A stretch of 64,000 nucleotides of DNA from Hymenobacter taeanensis (GCF_013137895.1 NZ_CP053538.1:2107501-2171500), one strand, 5' to 3'; shown: positions 26,501 to 36,454, counted from the first letter of the stretch. Notes: a model not told the origin generated them from the sequence alone. Numbers and translations: made by a program.

Positions 26501-26745
26501 GTAGGGAAAAGCGGCAGCACTCGGTTATAGTCATTAACCCGAGCCTTATATAAGGCCTCCTCAGAGGCACGCATTTTTTCGCGTGCCAGAAAATAGGCGT
26601 TGTCGCGAGCTACTACATTATCATAGGCGTGGCCTACCAAGGAGCGGCGCTCCGAGGAACAGCTCACCACGCCCGCCAGCAGCAGTAGGGCCGCAGTCGG
26701 AGCCGAGAGAAGACGGATAAGCGAAAAAGTCGTCGGGTTAGTCAC
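23536..26745 (-). CDS. porW: T9SS-associated tetratricopeptide lipoprotein PorW/SprE
   Basis: 1069 residues. A lipoprotein signal ends at lipobox GVVSC (Cys29), followed by SSERRSLVGHAYDNVVARDNAYFLAREKM, cited here as two adjoining parts: SSERRSLVGHAYDN and VVARDNAYFLAREKM. Multiple TPR-like helical pairs cover about residues 100-420 and 600-780. A Pro/Ala/Thr-rich low-complexity linker occupies roughly 800-970. A C-terminal globular part ends PLLLQTKDLEEYQRFYQQNYR-like (SIDNLPLLLQTKDLEEYQRF). PorW/SprE is a periplasmic lipoprotein needed for type IX secretion and gliding, thought to link the GldKN ring to the outer-membrane translocon. Linkers of this type vary widely between species. The family call rests on architecture and the characteristic N-terminus. 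Confidence 0.82.
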   Translation of the reverse strand: MTNPTTFSLIRLLSAPTAALLLLAGVVSCSSERRSLVGHAYDNVVARDNAYFLAREKMRASEEALYKARVNDYNRVLPLFPTLDEATVGRIAADMEDIIKKSSLPIQHRPGSDWTDDSYILVGKARFYKAEYEDAAKTFKYVNSTSNDPNARHEALIWLMRTFLATKELESASAVSDILDKEQGTPLNARELFLTRAEYYLLTGDQPKAIAQLEQAIPLITPKNEQSRTRYILAQLYQAQGDDKKAYAELNQILKKNPPYELDFFSKLMLGQVSDLNQNDKARLDKYFAKLLKDTKNKEYQDKIYYEMARLNYRQQRYPEALALLEKSARTPTPSRTQKPYTYLLAGRIYYENLQRYRLAAAYYDSTVQALPKEAPEYAAISERAATLKGFAQQISIVEAQDSLQALARLDTATLRTRLVAYAQAEIDTRRKAEEALAARQAREAQRDLQTSTGVSTARDGQPNIDPMAFADMSTGAKWYFDNPTSLSTARGEFIRKWGDRPLQDNWRFVSQASNSPVTQRGGSVPVSIAGLGNTTVNAPGVDPQTTSTEAPDQLTALLAGYRQNIPLTEVQMQASQAQVQEALYQLGGIYNQQLREPVPAVETYEKLLTRFPQGAHTAETLYILYLIHKDQNQTAKAEGYAERLRQNYPNSSYARLVADPEYLRRTSIANAQVAVLVDSAFTFYKKQEFKKASAVLVRAKKQYPENDLNDRVAFLNTLLAIRTQPPATAKAAVEQFAKDYPESSLAPQAATLITVYKDYEAGKITGALASMDKPVVSAFKPGEVENRMRIYYAENESPALPMVPNSAATPSPAVSTPLATPGSTPASSPSRPGATTPGKAAPEVPAASVPPTPEPIMPPVEAPVTPAAPPVDPVKAARMAAAQARARGKKTPAPAKTPYASGSTPPLPAPVATDSGATSPPTTSPVTAPSSATPVPAPAATPVKPATPYKADVAAAHVVALIFPKGAAPLQELPTQLGAYNTRYFKANNLQVAQQPLGDAQEVVLVQSLPGAKVAQSYATKLRGPQSPLSKLRGAGYQTLVISIDNLPLLLQTKDLEEYQRFYQQNYR

Positions 26746-26955
26746 AAGGCAGCTTAAAGGCTCGGGAGGGAGAGCAGACAGAAAACGCGCTGGCTGCGCC
26801 GAATCGTTCGGGACAGAAGCACTCTTTACTGTAACGCGGCACTACGGGTAAAATTACGGCATTAATTCTTGACCGTTGCCAGCGGCAGATTTACCGCTTT
26901 TTCTGGTTCTGGAGGTGGCTTATAAAGGATGGGCAACTACCTACGCGCATCCTCG

Positions 26956-26963
26956 TACTTTTG
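26956..26963 (+). promoter_or_regulatory. -7 box for the atp operon (TACTTTTG)
   Basis: Exact TAnnTTTG match 25 bp before the atpZ ATG, in the 242-bp divergent gap between porW and atpZ. No TTG lies 19 bases upstream, so the -33 element is weak or absent. Confidence 0.45.
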
Positions 26964-26987
26964 CATCCCATTTGGTAGCTCCCCACC

Positions 26988-27239
26988 ATGCCAACACCTC
27001 CTCCCAATTCCCGCAAAACCACTGAGGCAGATTCCTCTTCTGACCGGCTTCGCAGTTTTGCCCGGTATTCTGGCATTGGTATTCAAATGCTGGCCACTAT
27101 TGGCCTGAGCACCTGGGCAGGCTACTGGCTTGATGGGCACTTCCAAACCAAGACACCCTGGTTTACGGTAGGCTTGATGCTGTTAGGCCTGTTTGCCGCC
27201 TTGTATAATGTGATACGCTCAGTCACGAAAGATCAATAG
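26988..27239 (+). CDS. atpZ: AtpZ/AtpI-family protein
   Basis: 83 residues, two membrane helices (IGIQMLATIGLSTWAGYWLD and PWFTVGLMLLGLFAALYNVI) joined by a short loop with the family motif GYWLDGHF. AtpZ and AtpI are small accessory proteins at the front of ATP synthase operons; roles in c-ring assembly or Mg transport have been proposed. First gene of the atp operon here, followed eight bases later by the next membrane protein. Confidence 0.85.
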   Translation: MPTPPPNSRKTTEADSSSDRLRSFARYSGIGIQMLATIGLSTWAGYWLDGHFQTKTPWFTVGLMLLGLFAALYNVIRSVTKDQ

Positions 27240-27247
27240 CCTCGCCC

Positions 27248-27655
27248 GTGAAAGCATTCTTCCGCTCTTACCTGATTTTTTGTCTGCTGATAGGTTTCGT
27301 GCTGTATGCTCTGCACAGCCAGTTTGGCCCGCGTATCATCCATCCGTTTACGCCCTACACGTTTGCCTTCTTTGCTATACTCACCCTCTTAACGTACCGA
27401 GTGACGGCAAAGCTCGTGCAGGCTAACCCCGATAATTTCTTAGTAGCCTACTTCGGCACGATGGTCGTGCGACTACTTTTATCGCTGGTATTGGTATTAG
27501 TGTACCTTTTTAAAGGAGGTGGAAAGGAGGGCGACGCCCGTTGGGCATTCTTAGGGAGCTTCTTCGTCTTGTATTTTCTCTTTGCCGGGTTTGAAGTCTG
27601 GAGCGTTCTGAGTAACTTGCGCCCGTTTTCAAAACCGGGTGAAACCACAAAATGA
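27248..27655 (+). CDS. small AtpI-like membrane protein in the ATP synthase operon
   Basis: 135 residues starting at GTG 27248, eight bases after the atpZ stop. Four hydrophobic helices are visible (YLIFCLLIGFVLYAL, FAFFAILTLLTYRV, YFGTMVVRLLLSLVLVLVYL, FLGSFFVLYFLFAGFEV). The size, four-helix layout and place between atpZ and atpB fit the AtpI/UncI position of the operon. Sequence similarity to classical AtpI is not obvious by eye, so the name is positional. Confidence 0.75.
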   Translation: MKAFFRSYLIFCLLIGFVLYALHSQFGPRIIHPFTPYTFAFFAILTLLTYRVTAKLVQANPDNFLVAYFGTMVVRLLLSLVLVLVYLFKGGGKEGDARWAFLGSFFVLYFLFAGFEVWSVLSNLRPFSKPGETTK

Positions 27656-27688
27656 GTTTTTTGTGAAGATAACCCTAAATCCCACTGA

Positions 27689-29058
<1,370 letters not shown>

Positions 29059-29077
29059 GCATTGAGATAGTACAGGA

Positions 29078-29121
29078 GCAGCCCGCTGCGCGTCGCTTCA
29101 GCGCACGGCGCAGCGGGCTGC
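29078..29121. promoter_or_regulatory. GC-rich stem-loop in the atpE-atpF gap
   Basis: Perfect 14-base arms (29078-29091, 29108-29121) with a 16-base loop. No T-tract follows, so it is more likely a stabiliser or processing site at the atpE 3' end, or a partial terminator, than a full stop to transcription. Confidence 0.6.
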
Positions 29122-29211
29122 CTTGGCTTTCTGGTACTGAGTAGTATAGGCCTAGGCCATAGTATTCAGCCACCACTTTGAGTAATAGTTCTCACTACTC
29201 ACATCTATCTC

Positions 29212-29709
29212 ATGCCTCCTATAGTAAATCCCGAATTAGGCCTGATTTTCTGGCAGGTGGTGATTTTCGGCATCGTGCTGCTCTTGCTGCGCTCGTTTGC
29301 CTGGAAACCCATCTTAGCTTCTTTGAAAGAGCGTGAAAGCTCCATCGAAGGCGCCCTGCGCATGGCTGACCAAGCCAAGCTGGAAATGCAGGAACTGAAA
29401 GCTGGCAACGAGAAGTTGTTAGCCGAAGCTCGCTTGGAGCGCGACCGGATTCTGAAAGAAGCCACCGCCGTTTCCACTCAGCTCATCGAGCAAGCCAAAA
29501 CCAAGGCTACCGAAGAAGGTGCCCGCATGATTGAGCAAGCTCGTGAAGCCATTCAGAACGAGAAAAACGCAGCGCTGGCTGAGGTGAAAGGCACCGCCGC
29601 CAAGCTCTCCATTGATATTGCTGAGCGCATCCTGCGCCGCGAACTGGCCGACCAGCCAGCTCAGCAGCAGCTCGTGGACTCGTATCTGCAGGAAGTAAAA
29701 CTGAACTAA
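29212..29709 (+). CDS. atpF: F0F1 ATP synthase subunit b
   Basis: 165 residues. One N-terminal membrane helix (IFWQVVIFGIVLLLLRSFAW, preceded by NPELGL) is followed by a long charged helix (LKERESSIEGALRMADQAKL and on) that forms the peripheral stalk and binds delta. The start MPPIVNPELGLIFWQ is typical for Bacteroidota. Followed by an 86-bp gap with foldback repeats before atpH. Confidence 0.95.
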   Translation: MPPIVNPELGLIFWQVVIFGIVLLLLRSFAWKPILASLKERESSIEGALRMADQAKLEMQELKAGNEKLLAEARLERDRILKEATAVSTQLIEQAKTKATEEGARMIEQAREAIQNEKNAALAEVKGTAAKLSIDIAERILRRELADQPAQQQLVDSYLQEVKLN

Positions 29710-29712
29710 GAA

Positions 29713-29790
29713 GTCGGGAGCTAGAAGCTAGTAGAGGTAAGCCCAACGCGGTTTTTCTTCTGGCTCCTAACTCCTAGCTCCTAACTCCTA
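29713..29790. repeat. foldback element with CTCCTAR tandem units between atpF and atpH
   Basis: The right part consists of four 7-bp units CTCCTAA/CTCCTAG (29764-29790). The left part (29717-29734) contains GGGAGCTAGAAGCTAGTAG, which can fold back on it imperfectly. The element ends six bases before the atpH start. Confidence 0.6.
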
Positions 29791-29795
29791 CAAGA

Positions 29796-30356
29796 ATGTC
29801 TGAACTACGAGTTGCCTCCCGCTATGCCAAATCGTTGCTTGATTTGGCCGAGGAGCAGGGTACGCTGGAGCAAGTAAAGCAGGACATGGATCTGTTCAAC
29901 CAGGTGTTGAGCGAGAACCGTGACCTTCGCTTGCTGTTGCGTAACCCCATCGTCAAGCACGACAAGAAACTGGCTATTCTGCGCGCCGTGTTCGGCGGTA
30001 AGGTGTCGGACCTCACGGAGAAGTTCTTCACCATTATTACGCAGAAAAACCGCGAAAGCGCCCTGGAATATATCGGCGCTGAGTTTCTGACCCAATATAA
30101 TCTGCTGCGTGGCGTGCAGTTGGCCGAGGTTACTACCGCTACGCCGCTCAACGCTACTACCCGCTTGCAGGTGTCTGACCTGGTTCGCCAGCAGACTGGC
30201 CTACAGCAAGTCACGCTAACTGAGAAGATTGATCCAGCGCTTATCGGCGGCTTCGTGCTGCGCGTGGGCGACCGGCTCATTGATGACTCGGTTAGTTACC
30301 GGTTGCGCAAGCTGCGCACCGAATTCTCGAAGAACCCCTACCAATCTCAACTATAA
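29796..30356 (+). CDS. atpH: F0F1 ATP synthase subunit delta
   Basis: 186 residues, start [20 protein letters not shown] typical of AtpH, with the N-terminal six-helix domain ([20 protein letters not shown]) and a C-terminal part containing [20 protein letters not shown] and [17 protein letters not shown]. It joins the F1 head to the b stalk. The next gene, atpA, starts five bases after the stop, so the two are tightly coupled. Confidence 0.95.
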   Translation: MSELRVASRYAKSLLDLAEEQGTLEQVKQDMDLFNQVLSENRDLRLLLRNPIVKHDKKLAILRAVFGGKVSDLTEKFFTIITQKNRESALEYIGAEFLTQYNLLRGVQLAEVTTATPLNATTRLQVSDLVRQQTGLQQVTLTEKIDPALIGGFVLRVGDRLIDDSVSYRLRKLRTEFSKNPYQSQL

Positions 30357-30361
30357 GCGTC

Positions 30362-31945
30362 ATGGCAGAAGTACGTCCGGATGAAGTATCCGCCATTCTG
30401 CGGGAGCAGCTGTCTAACTTCAAAACCGAAGCCGAACTCGAAGAGGTTGGTACGGTTCTGCAGGTAGGTGACGGTGTAGCCCGCATCTACGGTCTGGGCA
30501 AAGCCCAGTCGGGGGAATTGCTCGAATTTGAAAATGGTCTGCAGGCCCTCGTGCTTAACCTGGAAGAAGATAACGTAGGTGCCGTAATGCTCGGCGACTA
30601 CTCTGAAATCCGGGAAGGCGCAACGGTACGCCGTACCAATAAAATTGCTTCCATTAAAGTTGGTGAAGGCATTGTGGGCCGCGTGGTAAACACACTTGGC
30701 CAGCCCATCGATGGTCGTGGCCCAATCCAGGGTGAGCTGTACGATATGCCCTTGGAGCGTAAAGCCCCAGGTGTAATCTACCGCCAGCCCGTAAACGAGC
30801 CCATGCAGACGGGTATCAAGGCTATCGACGCCATGATTCCAATCGGTCGTGGCCAGCGCGAACTGATCATCGGCGACCGTCAGACGGGTAAGTCAACGGT
30901 AGCTATCGACACCATCCTGAACCAGCGCGAGTTCTTCGACCGCGGTGAGCCGGTTTTCTGCATCTACGTAGCTGTAGGTCAGAAAGCTTCTACCGTTGCT
31001 CAGGTAGTAAACGCCCTGACTAAAGGCGGTGCTATGGACTACACAGTAGTAGTGTCGGCTTCGGCTTCTGACCCTGCGCCGATGCAGTTCTTTGCTCCCT
31101 TCACGGGTGCCGCCATTGGTGAGTTCTTCCGCGATACCGGTCGTCCGGCCCTCGTAGTGTACGATGACTTGTCGAAGCAGGCAGTGGCCTACCGTGAGGT
31201 GTCACTGTTGCTGCGTCGTCCTCCCGGACGTGAGGCGTACCCCGGCGACGTATTCTACCTGCACAGCCGCCTGTTGGAGCGTGCCGCGAAGATCAATGCT
31301 TCCGACACCATCGCTCGCGACATGAACGACCTGCCCGAGAGCATCAAGCACTTGGTGAAAGGTGGTGGCTCGCTGACGGCTCTGCCGCTCATCGAGACCC
31401 AGGCGGGTGACGTTTCGGCATACATCCCTACGAACGTAATTTCGATTACGGACGGCCAGATCTTCCTCGAGACCAACCTCTTCAACTCGGGTATCCGCCC
31501 CGCCATCAACGTAGGTATCTCGGTATCGCGCGTAGGTGGTAACGCGCAAATCAAGTCAATGAAGAAGGTATCGGGTACGCTGAAGCTTGACCAGGCACAG
31601 TTCCGTGAGCTGGAAGCCTTCGCCAAGTTCGGCTCTGACCTTGACGCTTCGACCAAGCTCACCATTGAGCGCGGCCGTCGTAACCTCGAAATCCTGAAGC
31701 AGCCCCAGTTCTCGCCCCAGAAGGTAGAGGATCAGGTAGCCGTAATCTACGCTGCTACCAACGGTCTGCTCGACCAGGTTCCTGTAAATAAGGTGCGTGA
31801 GTTCGAGAAGGAGTTCGTGCAGGTAATGAATACTCGTCACCCGGAGGTGCTGCAGGCACTGAAGGCTGGCAAGCTGGACGACACCGTTACCGGTGCCATC
31901 CGTCAGGTTGCCAAAGACCTGTCGGCAGTATACGCTTCTAAGTAA
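30362..31945 (+). CDS. atpA: F0F1 ATP synthase subunit alpha
   Basis: 527 residues. The Walker A motif is GDRQTGKST in [20 protein letters not shown]; the family signatures [17 protein letters not shown] and [12 protein letters not shown] are present. The N-terminal beta barrel ([18 protein letters not shown]) and C-terminal helical domain are complete. It forms the alpha3beta3 head with subunit beta, whose gene is not in this operon. Followed by a 96-bp gap with a foldback repeat before atpG. Confidence 0.98.
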   Translation: MAEVRPDEVSAILREQLSNFKTEAELEEVGTVLQVGDGVARIYGLGKAQSGELLEFENGLQALVLNLEEDNVGAVMLGDYSEIREGATVRRTNKIASIKVGEGIVGRVVNTLGQPIDGRGPIQGELYDMPLERKAPGVIYRQPVNEPMQTGIKAIDAMIPIGRGQRELIIGDRQTGKSTVAIDTILNQREFFDRGEPVFCIYVAVGQKASTVAQVVNALTKGGAMDYTVVVSASASDPAPMQFFAPFTGAAIGEFFRDTGRPALVVYDDLSKQAVAYREVSLLLRRPPGREAYPGDVFYLHSRLLERAAKINASDTIARDMNDLPESIKHLVKGGGSLTALPLIETQAGDVSAYIPTNVISITDGQIFLETNLFNSGIRPAINVGISVSRVGGNAQIKSMKKVSGTLKLDQAQFRELEAFAKFGSDLDASTKLTIERGRRNLEILKQPQFSPQKVEDQVAVIYAATNGLLDQVPVNKVREFEKEFVQVMNTRHPEVLQALKAGKLDDTVTGAIRQVAKDLSAVYASK

Positions 31946-31948
31946 CTG

Positions 31949-32032
31949 GTTGATTGTTGGTTGTTGATTGTTGGATGTTTAGCTTTTCGAAGAGCTCGTC
32001 CAGCAATCAACAATCAGCAACTGACAATCAAC
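31949..32032. repeat. long imperfect foldback element between atpA and atpG
   Basis: Arms 31949-31973 and 32008-32032 match as reverse complements at about 22 of 25 positions and are built from repeats of TTGATTGTTG and its complement. The element ends nine bases before the atpG ATG. Confidence 0.7.
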
Positions 32033-32041
32033 ACTTGATAA

Positions 32042-32932
32042 ATGGCAAGCTTAAAAGAAGTCCGGAGCCGCATCACGTCGGTGCAAAGCACGCAGCAAAT
32101 CACGAAAGCCATGAAAATGGTGGCCGCGGCCAAGCTGCGTCGGGCTCAGGATAACATCCTGCGCCTGCGCCCCTACGCGCAACGGCTCAACAATATTCTG
32201 GGCAACCTGACGGCTCTGGCTGGCGATGACGTGGTAAGTGAATACGGCGTAGCCCGCGACGTAAACCGCGTTCTAATCATTGCCATTACCTCAGACCGTG
32301 GCCTAGCCGGTGCGTTCAACAGCAACATCTTCAAAGGCGTTAATGCTACCATTCAGGAGCGTTATGCTACGCAGGCTGCGGCTGGAAACGTTACGGTGCT
32401 GGCTATTGGCCGCAAGGCACATGAGTACTATGGTAAGCGTTTGCCGCTGCTAGGCAACTACACGCACGTATTCGGCAAGCTGTCGTTTGATACGGTGCGT
32501 GAAGCTGCCGAGCAGGCCATGGAAGGCTTCCGCACAGGCCAGTACGATGAAGTGGTAATGGTCTACAATGAGTTCCGGAACGTGGCTACGCAGATCGTAC
32601 GCGCCGAGCAGCTGCTGCCGCTGGTGCCCAATGAGCTGCCCGTCAACGCACCGGCTGCTTCAAACGTGGACTACATCTTCGAGCCCTCGAAAGAGGAAAT
32701 CGTGCAAACCCTGATTCCGCAGTCGATTAAGGTGCAGCTGTACAAGGCTGTGCTGGAAAGCAACGCTTCGGAGCACGGCGCCCGCATGACGGCCATGGAG
32801 AAAGCCACGGAAAACGCTGGTGAGCTGCTGAAGCAACTCAAGCTGACGTACAACCGTACCCGTCAGGCTGCCATCACCACCGAGATCCTCGAAATTGTGG
32901 GTGGCGCAGAAGCACTGGCTGCCAGCCGCTAA
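32042..32932 (+). CDS. atpG: F0F1 ATP synthase subunit gamma
   Basis: 296 residues. The family start MASLKEVRSRITSVQSTQQI and the conserved ITKAMKMVAAAKLRRAQ open the N-terminal rotor helix; ITSDRGLAGAFNSNIFK is in the Rossmann-like middle; the C-terminal helix has MTAMEKATENAGELL and YNRTRQAAITTEILEIVGGA. This central stalk turns inside the alpha3beta3 head. Last gene of the operon; a perfect 22-bp terminator follows. Confidence 0.97.
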   Translation: MASLKEVRSRITSVQSTQQITKAMKMVAAAKLRRAQDNILRLRPYAQRLNNILGNLTALAGDDVVSEYGVARDVNRVLIIAITSDRGLAGAFNSNIFKGVNATIQERYATQAAAGNVTVLAIGRKAHEYYGKRLPLLGNYTHVFGKLSFDTVREAAEQAMEGFRTGQYDEVVMVYNEFRNVATQIVRAEQLLPLVPNELPVNAPAASNVDYIFEPSKEEIVQTLIPQSIKVQLYKAVLESNASEHGARMTAMEKATENAGELLKQLKLTYNRTRQAAITTEILEIVGGAEALAASR

Positions 32933-32941
32933 GAATATCCT

Positions 32942-32989
32942 GAAAACAGAAAGGCCCGATTCCGTCTGGAATCGGGCCTTTCTGTTTTC
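32942..32989. terminator. bidirectional terminator after atpG
   Basis: Perfect 22-base arms (32942-32963, 32968-32989) with a 4-base loop; the right arm ends TTTCTGTTTTC. It closes the atp operon and can also serve the convergent HAD phosphatase gene. Confidence 0.9.
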
Positions 32990-33113
32990 TGATAGATGGC
33001 CTAGGTCATTTTGTGGGCGCCTCACCCCCGGCCCCCTACGCCGCTTGATGCGCGGAATGAAAAAGGAGATGAGAGTCCGGAGTACACTGGTTGTGAAGCA
33101 GCTTTAGCTAGAG

Positions 33114-33839
33114 TTACATCTTCATGTACTCGCGCTTCGCTAGTTGTTTGCTGGGTTTCGGAATGGGTAGGTTTTGCTCTAGCAGGTTTAGGACCTGCGC
33201 TGGAGTAATTTGCGTGAAGTCTTTGATAACCTTCAGAGGCGCCTGGAATTTGGCAGGCTTGATGGAGGTGCTGAGAGCAATGCAGCGCATACCGGCTTTG
33301 TAGGCCGCTTGCTCACCCATTAGAGCATCTTCAAAGACGATGCAGCGCTCGGCCGGAATGCCTAGCTCACGAGCCGTGACAGTGTAAGTATCAGCGTGCG
33401 GTTTGCCGTGGTCTACGTCATCCTTGGTTATCACTACATCAAAGTAACGGCGCAGGTCAAGGTGGTCGATAATGTAGCCGATGGTGTCGTTGCCGGAACC
33501 GGTGCCTAGGCCTGTTTTGAAGCCAGCGGCTCGGGCATCGTGCAGGAACTGCGTGAGACCGGGCATTGCCCGGCGCTTCTCCCAGTAGAGAGTGCGGTAC
33601 AGAAATTCACGCTGGTTGGCGTAGGTTTCCAATTGTTTCTTTGGAACGGGATTGGTAAATACTGTTTCCAGAATTTTGGTGGCGGGCATGCCGTTGAGAC
33701 GCTTCAGCAGTTGCAGCGCATTGGTAGTGAGGCCTAGGTCACGGAACAAGAGTTGAAAGGCGCGGGCCTGTACGGACGTGTTATTTATCAGGACGCCGTC
33801 CATGTCGAAAATGAGGGCGTAGGGAGTAGATTCTGCCAT
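33114..33839 (-). CDS. HAD-superfamily phosphatase (beta-phosphoglucomutase-like subfamily)
   Basis: 241 residues. Motif I is DMDGVLINNT (nucleophile Asp and acid-base Asp two residues later), motif II is in GLGTGSGNDT, and motif III/IV is RCIVFEDALMGEQAAYKAGM preceded by ITKDDVDHGKPHADTY. A helical cap of about 70 residues follows motif I. The layout is that of subfamily IA hydrolases such as beta-phosphoglucomutase, phosphoglycolate phosphatase and small sugar-phosphate phosphatases; the substrate cannot be read from sequence. The C-terminal extension (LPIPKPSKQLAKREYMKM) is basic. Convergent with the atp operon. Confidence 0.88.
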   Translation of the reverse strand: MAESTPYALIFDMDGVLINNTSVQARAFQLLFRDLGLTTNALQLLKRLNGMPATKILETVFTNPVPKKQLETYANQREFLYRTLYWEKRRAMPGLTQFLHDARAAGFKTGLGTGSGNDTIGYIIDHLDLRRYFDVVITKDDVDHGKPHADTYTVTARELGIPAERCIVFEDALMGEQAAYKAGMRCIALSTSIKPAKFQAPLKVIKDFTQITPAQVLNLLEQNLPIPKPSKQLAKREYMKM

Positions 33840-33956
33840 AGCAGGGTAGAGGCGAAGTATAAAGTTTGGGAAGCCAGAAGTGGCCTAGCAACATGGCTAC
33901 TGTACGTGGCAGGGTTGAATACGGCTGTAGACGAGGTTAGTCCGGCTGATGGGGCC

Positions 33957-33964
33957 TATCTTTG
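33957..33964 (+). promoter_or_regulatory. -7 box upstream of the alkaline phosphatase gene (TATCTTTG)
   Basis: Exact TAnnTTTG match 54 bp before the TTG start at 34019. No matching TTG lies 19 bases upstream. It lies in the divergent gap between this gene and the HAD phosphatase. Confidence 0.4.
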
Positions 33965-34018
33965 CGGCCACTTGTTCTAACCCGGCAGTTTGCTTCCGGA
34001 GATTAACTCTTCCTTCCT

Positions 34019-35734
34019 TTGAAAAAACGCCTGAGCCTGTTGCTGGCAGCCACGTTGGCTCTGCCCGCTTTCGCCCAGAAAGCCTCAAAAGCACTCGACC
34101 GCCCCAAATTGGTAGTAGGGATTGTAGTAGACCAAATGCGCTACGATTATCTCTACCGTTACTGGAGTAAGTATGGCAATGGAGGCTTCCGTCGCCTGCT
34201 TGGTGAGGGCTTTAGCTATGAAAATGCCCATTATAACTACGTGCCCACCTATACCGGGCCCGGGCACGCCAGCATTTACACGGGTACAACACCCTCGGTG
34301 CATGGCATTGTAGGTAACAACTGGCTCGTGCGCGAAGAAGGCAAGGGTACCTACGTTACTGAAGACAACACCGTGCAGTCGGTGGGAGGGACGGCCGCGG
34401 CTGGGCAACAGTCGCCGCGCCACATGCTCACCAGCACTATTACCGATGAGCTGCGCTTGGCCACCAATTTCCAGAGCAAGGTAATAGGCGTGTGCATAAA
34501 GGACCGTGGCTCCATTCTGCCCGCCGGCCACGCGGCCAATGCCGCCTACTGGTACGATGGCTCAAACGGTGCTTTCATCTCCAGTACCTTCTACCAGGCC
34601 ACGCTGCCCGAGTGGGTGCAGCAGTTCAACCAGAAACAGCTGGCGGCGCAGTACCTGAGCAAGCCCTGGGAAACGCTGCTGCCCATAGGCCAGTACACCG
34701 AAAGCTCACCCGATGATGTAGCATGGGAAGGCGCATTCAGGGGCGAAGCCAAGCCGGTATTTCCGCATGATTTGCCAACCCTGAGTGCCACGCCCATTAC
34801 GGCTGTAAAGCAGAACATGCAGGCAGAAGGGGAGAAGGCACCCGCCACTACACCGCGCAACCTCGATCTGATTCGCTCAACCCCCTTTGGGAACACGCTT
34901 ACGCTGGAGTTTGCGCTGGAAGCCTTGCGGGCAGAACAGCTAGGCCAGCGCGGTCAGACTGATTTCCTGGCCCTGAGCTTTTCCAGCACCGACTACGTAG
35001 GCCACCAGTTCGGCCCCAATGCCATTGAAACCGAAGATACCTACCTGCGCCTTGATCGGGACCTGGAGCGCCTGTTTCAGTACCTGGATAAGACAGTAGG
35101 CCGCAAACAGGTGCTGGTGTTCCTGAGTGCCGACCACGGCGCGGCCCATTCCCCTGATTTCCTGCGCGACAAGCGGATTCCGGCAGGCTCCGTGGGCCCT
35201 GGTATCATGCGCGACTCACTGCAGCGGAAGCTGGTGCAGCTGCACGGCGCCGGCAAGTGGGTACTCAGCTATGAGAACCAGCAGGTGTATTTGAACCGAC
35301 CCCTGATTGAGGAGAAAAAGCTTGACCTCTACCAGATGCAGCGGGAAGTAGCCAAACTAATGACTGGCTTTGCCGGCGTAACCCGGGCTATTACGGCCGA
35401 AGACCTGCAGAAATCGCACTGGGAGAGCGGGATGCTGATGTATCTGGAAAATGGCTACTTCCCCAAGCGCTCCGGCGACGTGATGGTGGTGCTGGCGCCC
35501 GGCTGGCTAGAGTCATACCAATACCCCATCAACAAAGGCACCACGCACGGCTCCTCGGGCAACTATGACACGCACATTCCCATGGTATTCTGGGGCTGGC
35601 ATGTAAAGCACGGCGAGTCATCAGCTCCGGCTAAAATCACCGATATTGCGGCCACATTGGCTCGCTGGCTGCACATTCAGGAGCCCGATGGCTGCACGGG
35701 GCAGCCTCTGCAGGAGGTATTGTCGCAGAGGTAG
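34019..35734 (+). CDS. pafA: PafA-type alkaline phosphatase family protein
   Basis: 571 residues starting at TTG 34019; this is the only start that gives a proper signal peptide (KKRLSLLLAATLALPAFAQ). The family is the Ca/Zn-dependent periplasmic phosphatase PafA and related type I phosphodiesterases. Visible motifs are VVGIVVDQMRYDYLYRYW (first metal Asp), TGPGHASIYTGTTPSVHGIV (nucleophile Thr or Ser region), SFSSTDYVGHQFGPNAIE, VFLSADHGAAHSPD and GTTHGSSGNYDTHIPMVFWG (metal Asp/His). It probably releases phosphate from organic esters outside the cytoplasm. No T9SS C-terminal sorting domain is seen. A phosphodiesterase preference is possible. Confidence 0.85.
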   Translation: MKKRLSLLLAATLALPAFAQKASKALDRPKLVVGIVVDQMRYDYLYRYWSKYGNGGFRRLLGEGFSYENAHYNYVPTYTGPGHASIYTGTTPSVHGIVGNNWLVREEGKGTYVTEDNTVQSVGGTAAAGQQSPRHMLTSTITDELRLATNFQSKVIGVCIKDRGSILPAGHAANAAYWYDGSNGAFISSTFYQATLPEWVQQFNQKQLAAQYLSKPWETLLPIGQYTESSPDDVAWEGAFRGEAKPVFPHDLPTLSATPITAVKQNMQAEGEKAPATTPRNLDLIRSTPFGNTLTLEFALEALRAEQLGQRGQTDFLALSFSSTDYVGHQFGPNAIETEDTYLRLDRDLERLFQYLDKTVGRKQVLVFLSADHGAAHSPDFLRDKRIPAGSVGPGIMRDSLQRKLVQLHGAGKWVLSYENQQVYLNRPLIEEKKLDLYQMQREVAKLMTGFAGVTRAITAEDLQKSHWESGMLMYLENGYFPKRSGDVMVVLAPGWLESYQYPINKGTTHGSSGNYDTHIPMVFWGWHVKHGESSAPAKITDIAATLARWLHIQEPDGCTGQPLQEVLSQR

Positions 35735-35872
35735 CCCTGGCAACGTAAAAAGCAGAACAACGTAGGCCTCTTGCCGATTTGCACCATCAAACGCACCAGC
35801 TGCGTATACACACTTCTTTAACTACCACTACTTACTGCGCGGCACACGGCCGCGCGCCTACTTTCCTCTCAC

Positions 35873-36454
35873 ATGGCTCATTTTAACCCCTGGCACGACG
35901 TTGAGCGTGGCGAAAACGCTCCTGCTGTTGTCAACGGCATTATTGAAATTCCTAAAGGCTCTAAGGGCAAATATGAGCTGGACAAAGACAGTGGCCTCCT
36001 GAAGCTGGACCGCGTGCTGTTTTCGGCAGTGCACTATCCCGCCGCGTACGGCTTTATTCCTAAGACCTATTGCGACGACAAAGACCCACTGGATATTCTG
36101 GTGCTGTGCTCAGTTGACATTGTACCCATGTGCCTGGTAGAAGCTAAGGTGATTGGTGTGATGCAGATGATTGACCAGGACGAAGAGGACGACAAAATCA
36201 TTGCTGTAGCCGCCAACGACGTGTCGGTTAACCACTATAATGATATCTCTGATCTGCCCCCACACACTTTGTTGGAGATGCAGCGTTTCTTTGAAGATTA
36301 CAAAGCGCTGGAGCACAAACATGTGAGCGTAGAGCGCTTCATGGGCCGCGAAGACGCCTACCGCATCATTGAGGAGAGCATCAAGCTCTACAATGAAACG
36401 TTTCCCAATGGTAATGAGCAGGATGCTGCCAGCCTTAAGGAAGTAATCAGCTAA
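35873..36454 (+). CDS. ppa: inorganic pyrophosphatase
   Basis: 193 residues, soluble family I pyrophosphatase. Core motifs are [40 protein letters not shown] (the DxDPxD metal-binding signature) and [13 protein letters not shown], all in order. It hydrolyses pyrophosphate from biosynthetic reactions in the cytoplasm. The N-terminus ([20 protein letters not shown]) and length fit the bacterial form. Stand-alone gene with its own terminator; no consensus promoter was found in the 138-bp gap before it. Confidence 0.96.
   Translation: MAHFNPWHDVERGENAPAVVNGIIEIPKGSKGKYELDKDSGLLKLDRVLFSAVHYPAAYGFIPKTYCDDKDPLDILVLCSVDIVPMCLVEAKVIGVMQMIDQDEEDDKIIAVAANDVSVNHYNDISDLPPHTLLEMQRFFEDYKALEHKHVSVERFMGREDAYRIIEESIKLYNETFPNGNEQDAASLKEVIS

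Noticed and set aside
33012..33030. C-rich stretch CTCACCCCCGGCCCCCT downstream of atpG as a possible regulatory element
   Set aside because: Only one copy in this window and no symmetry; it may be a common intergenic remnant, but the window alone cannot support a claim.
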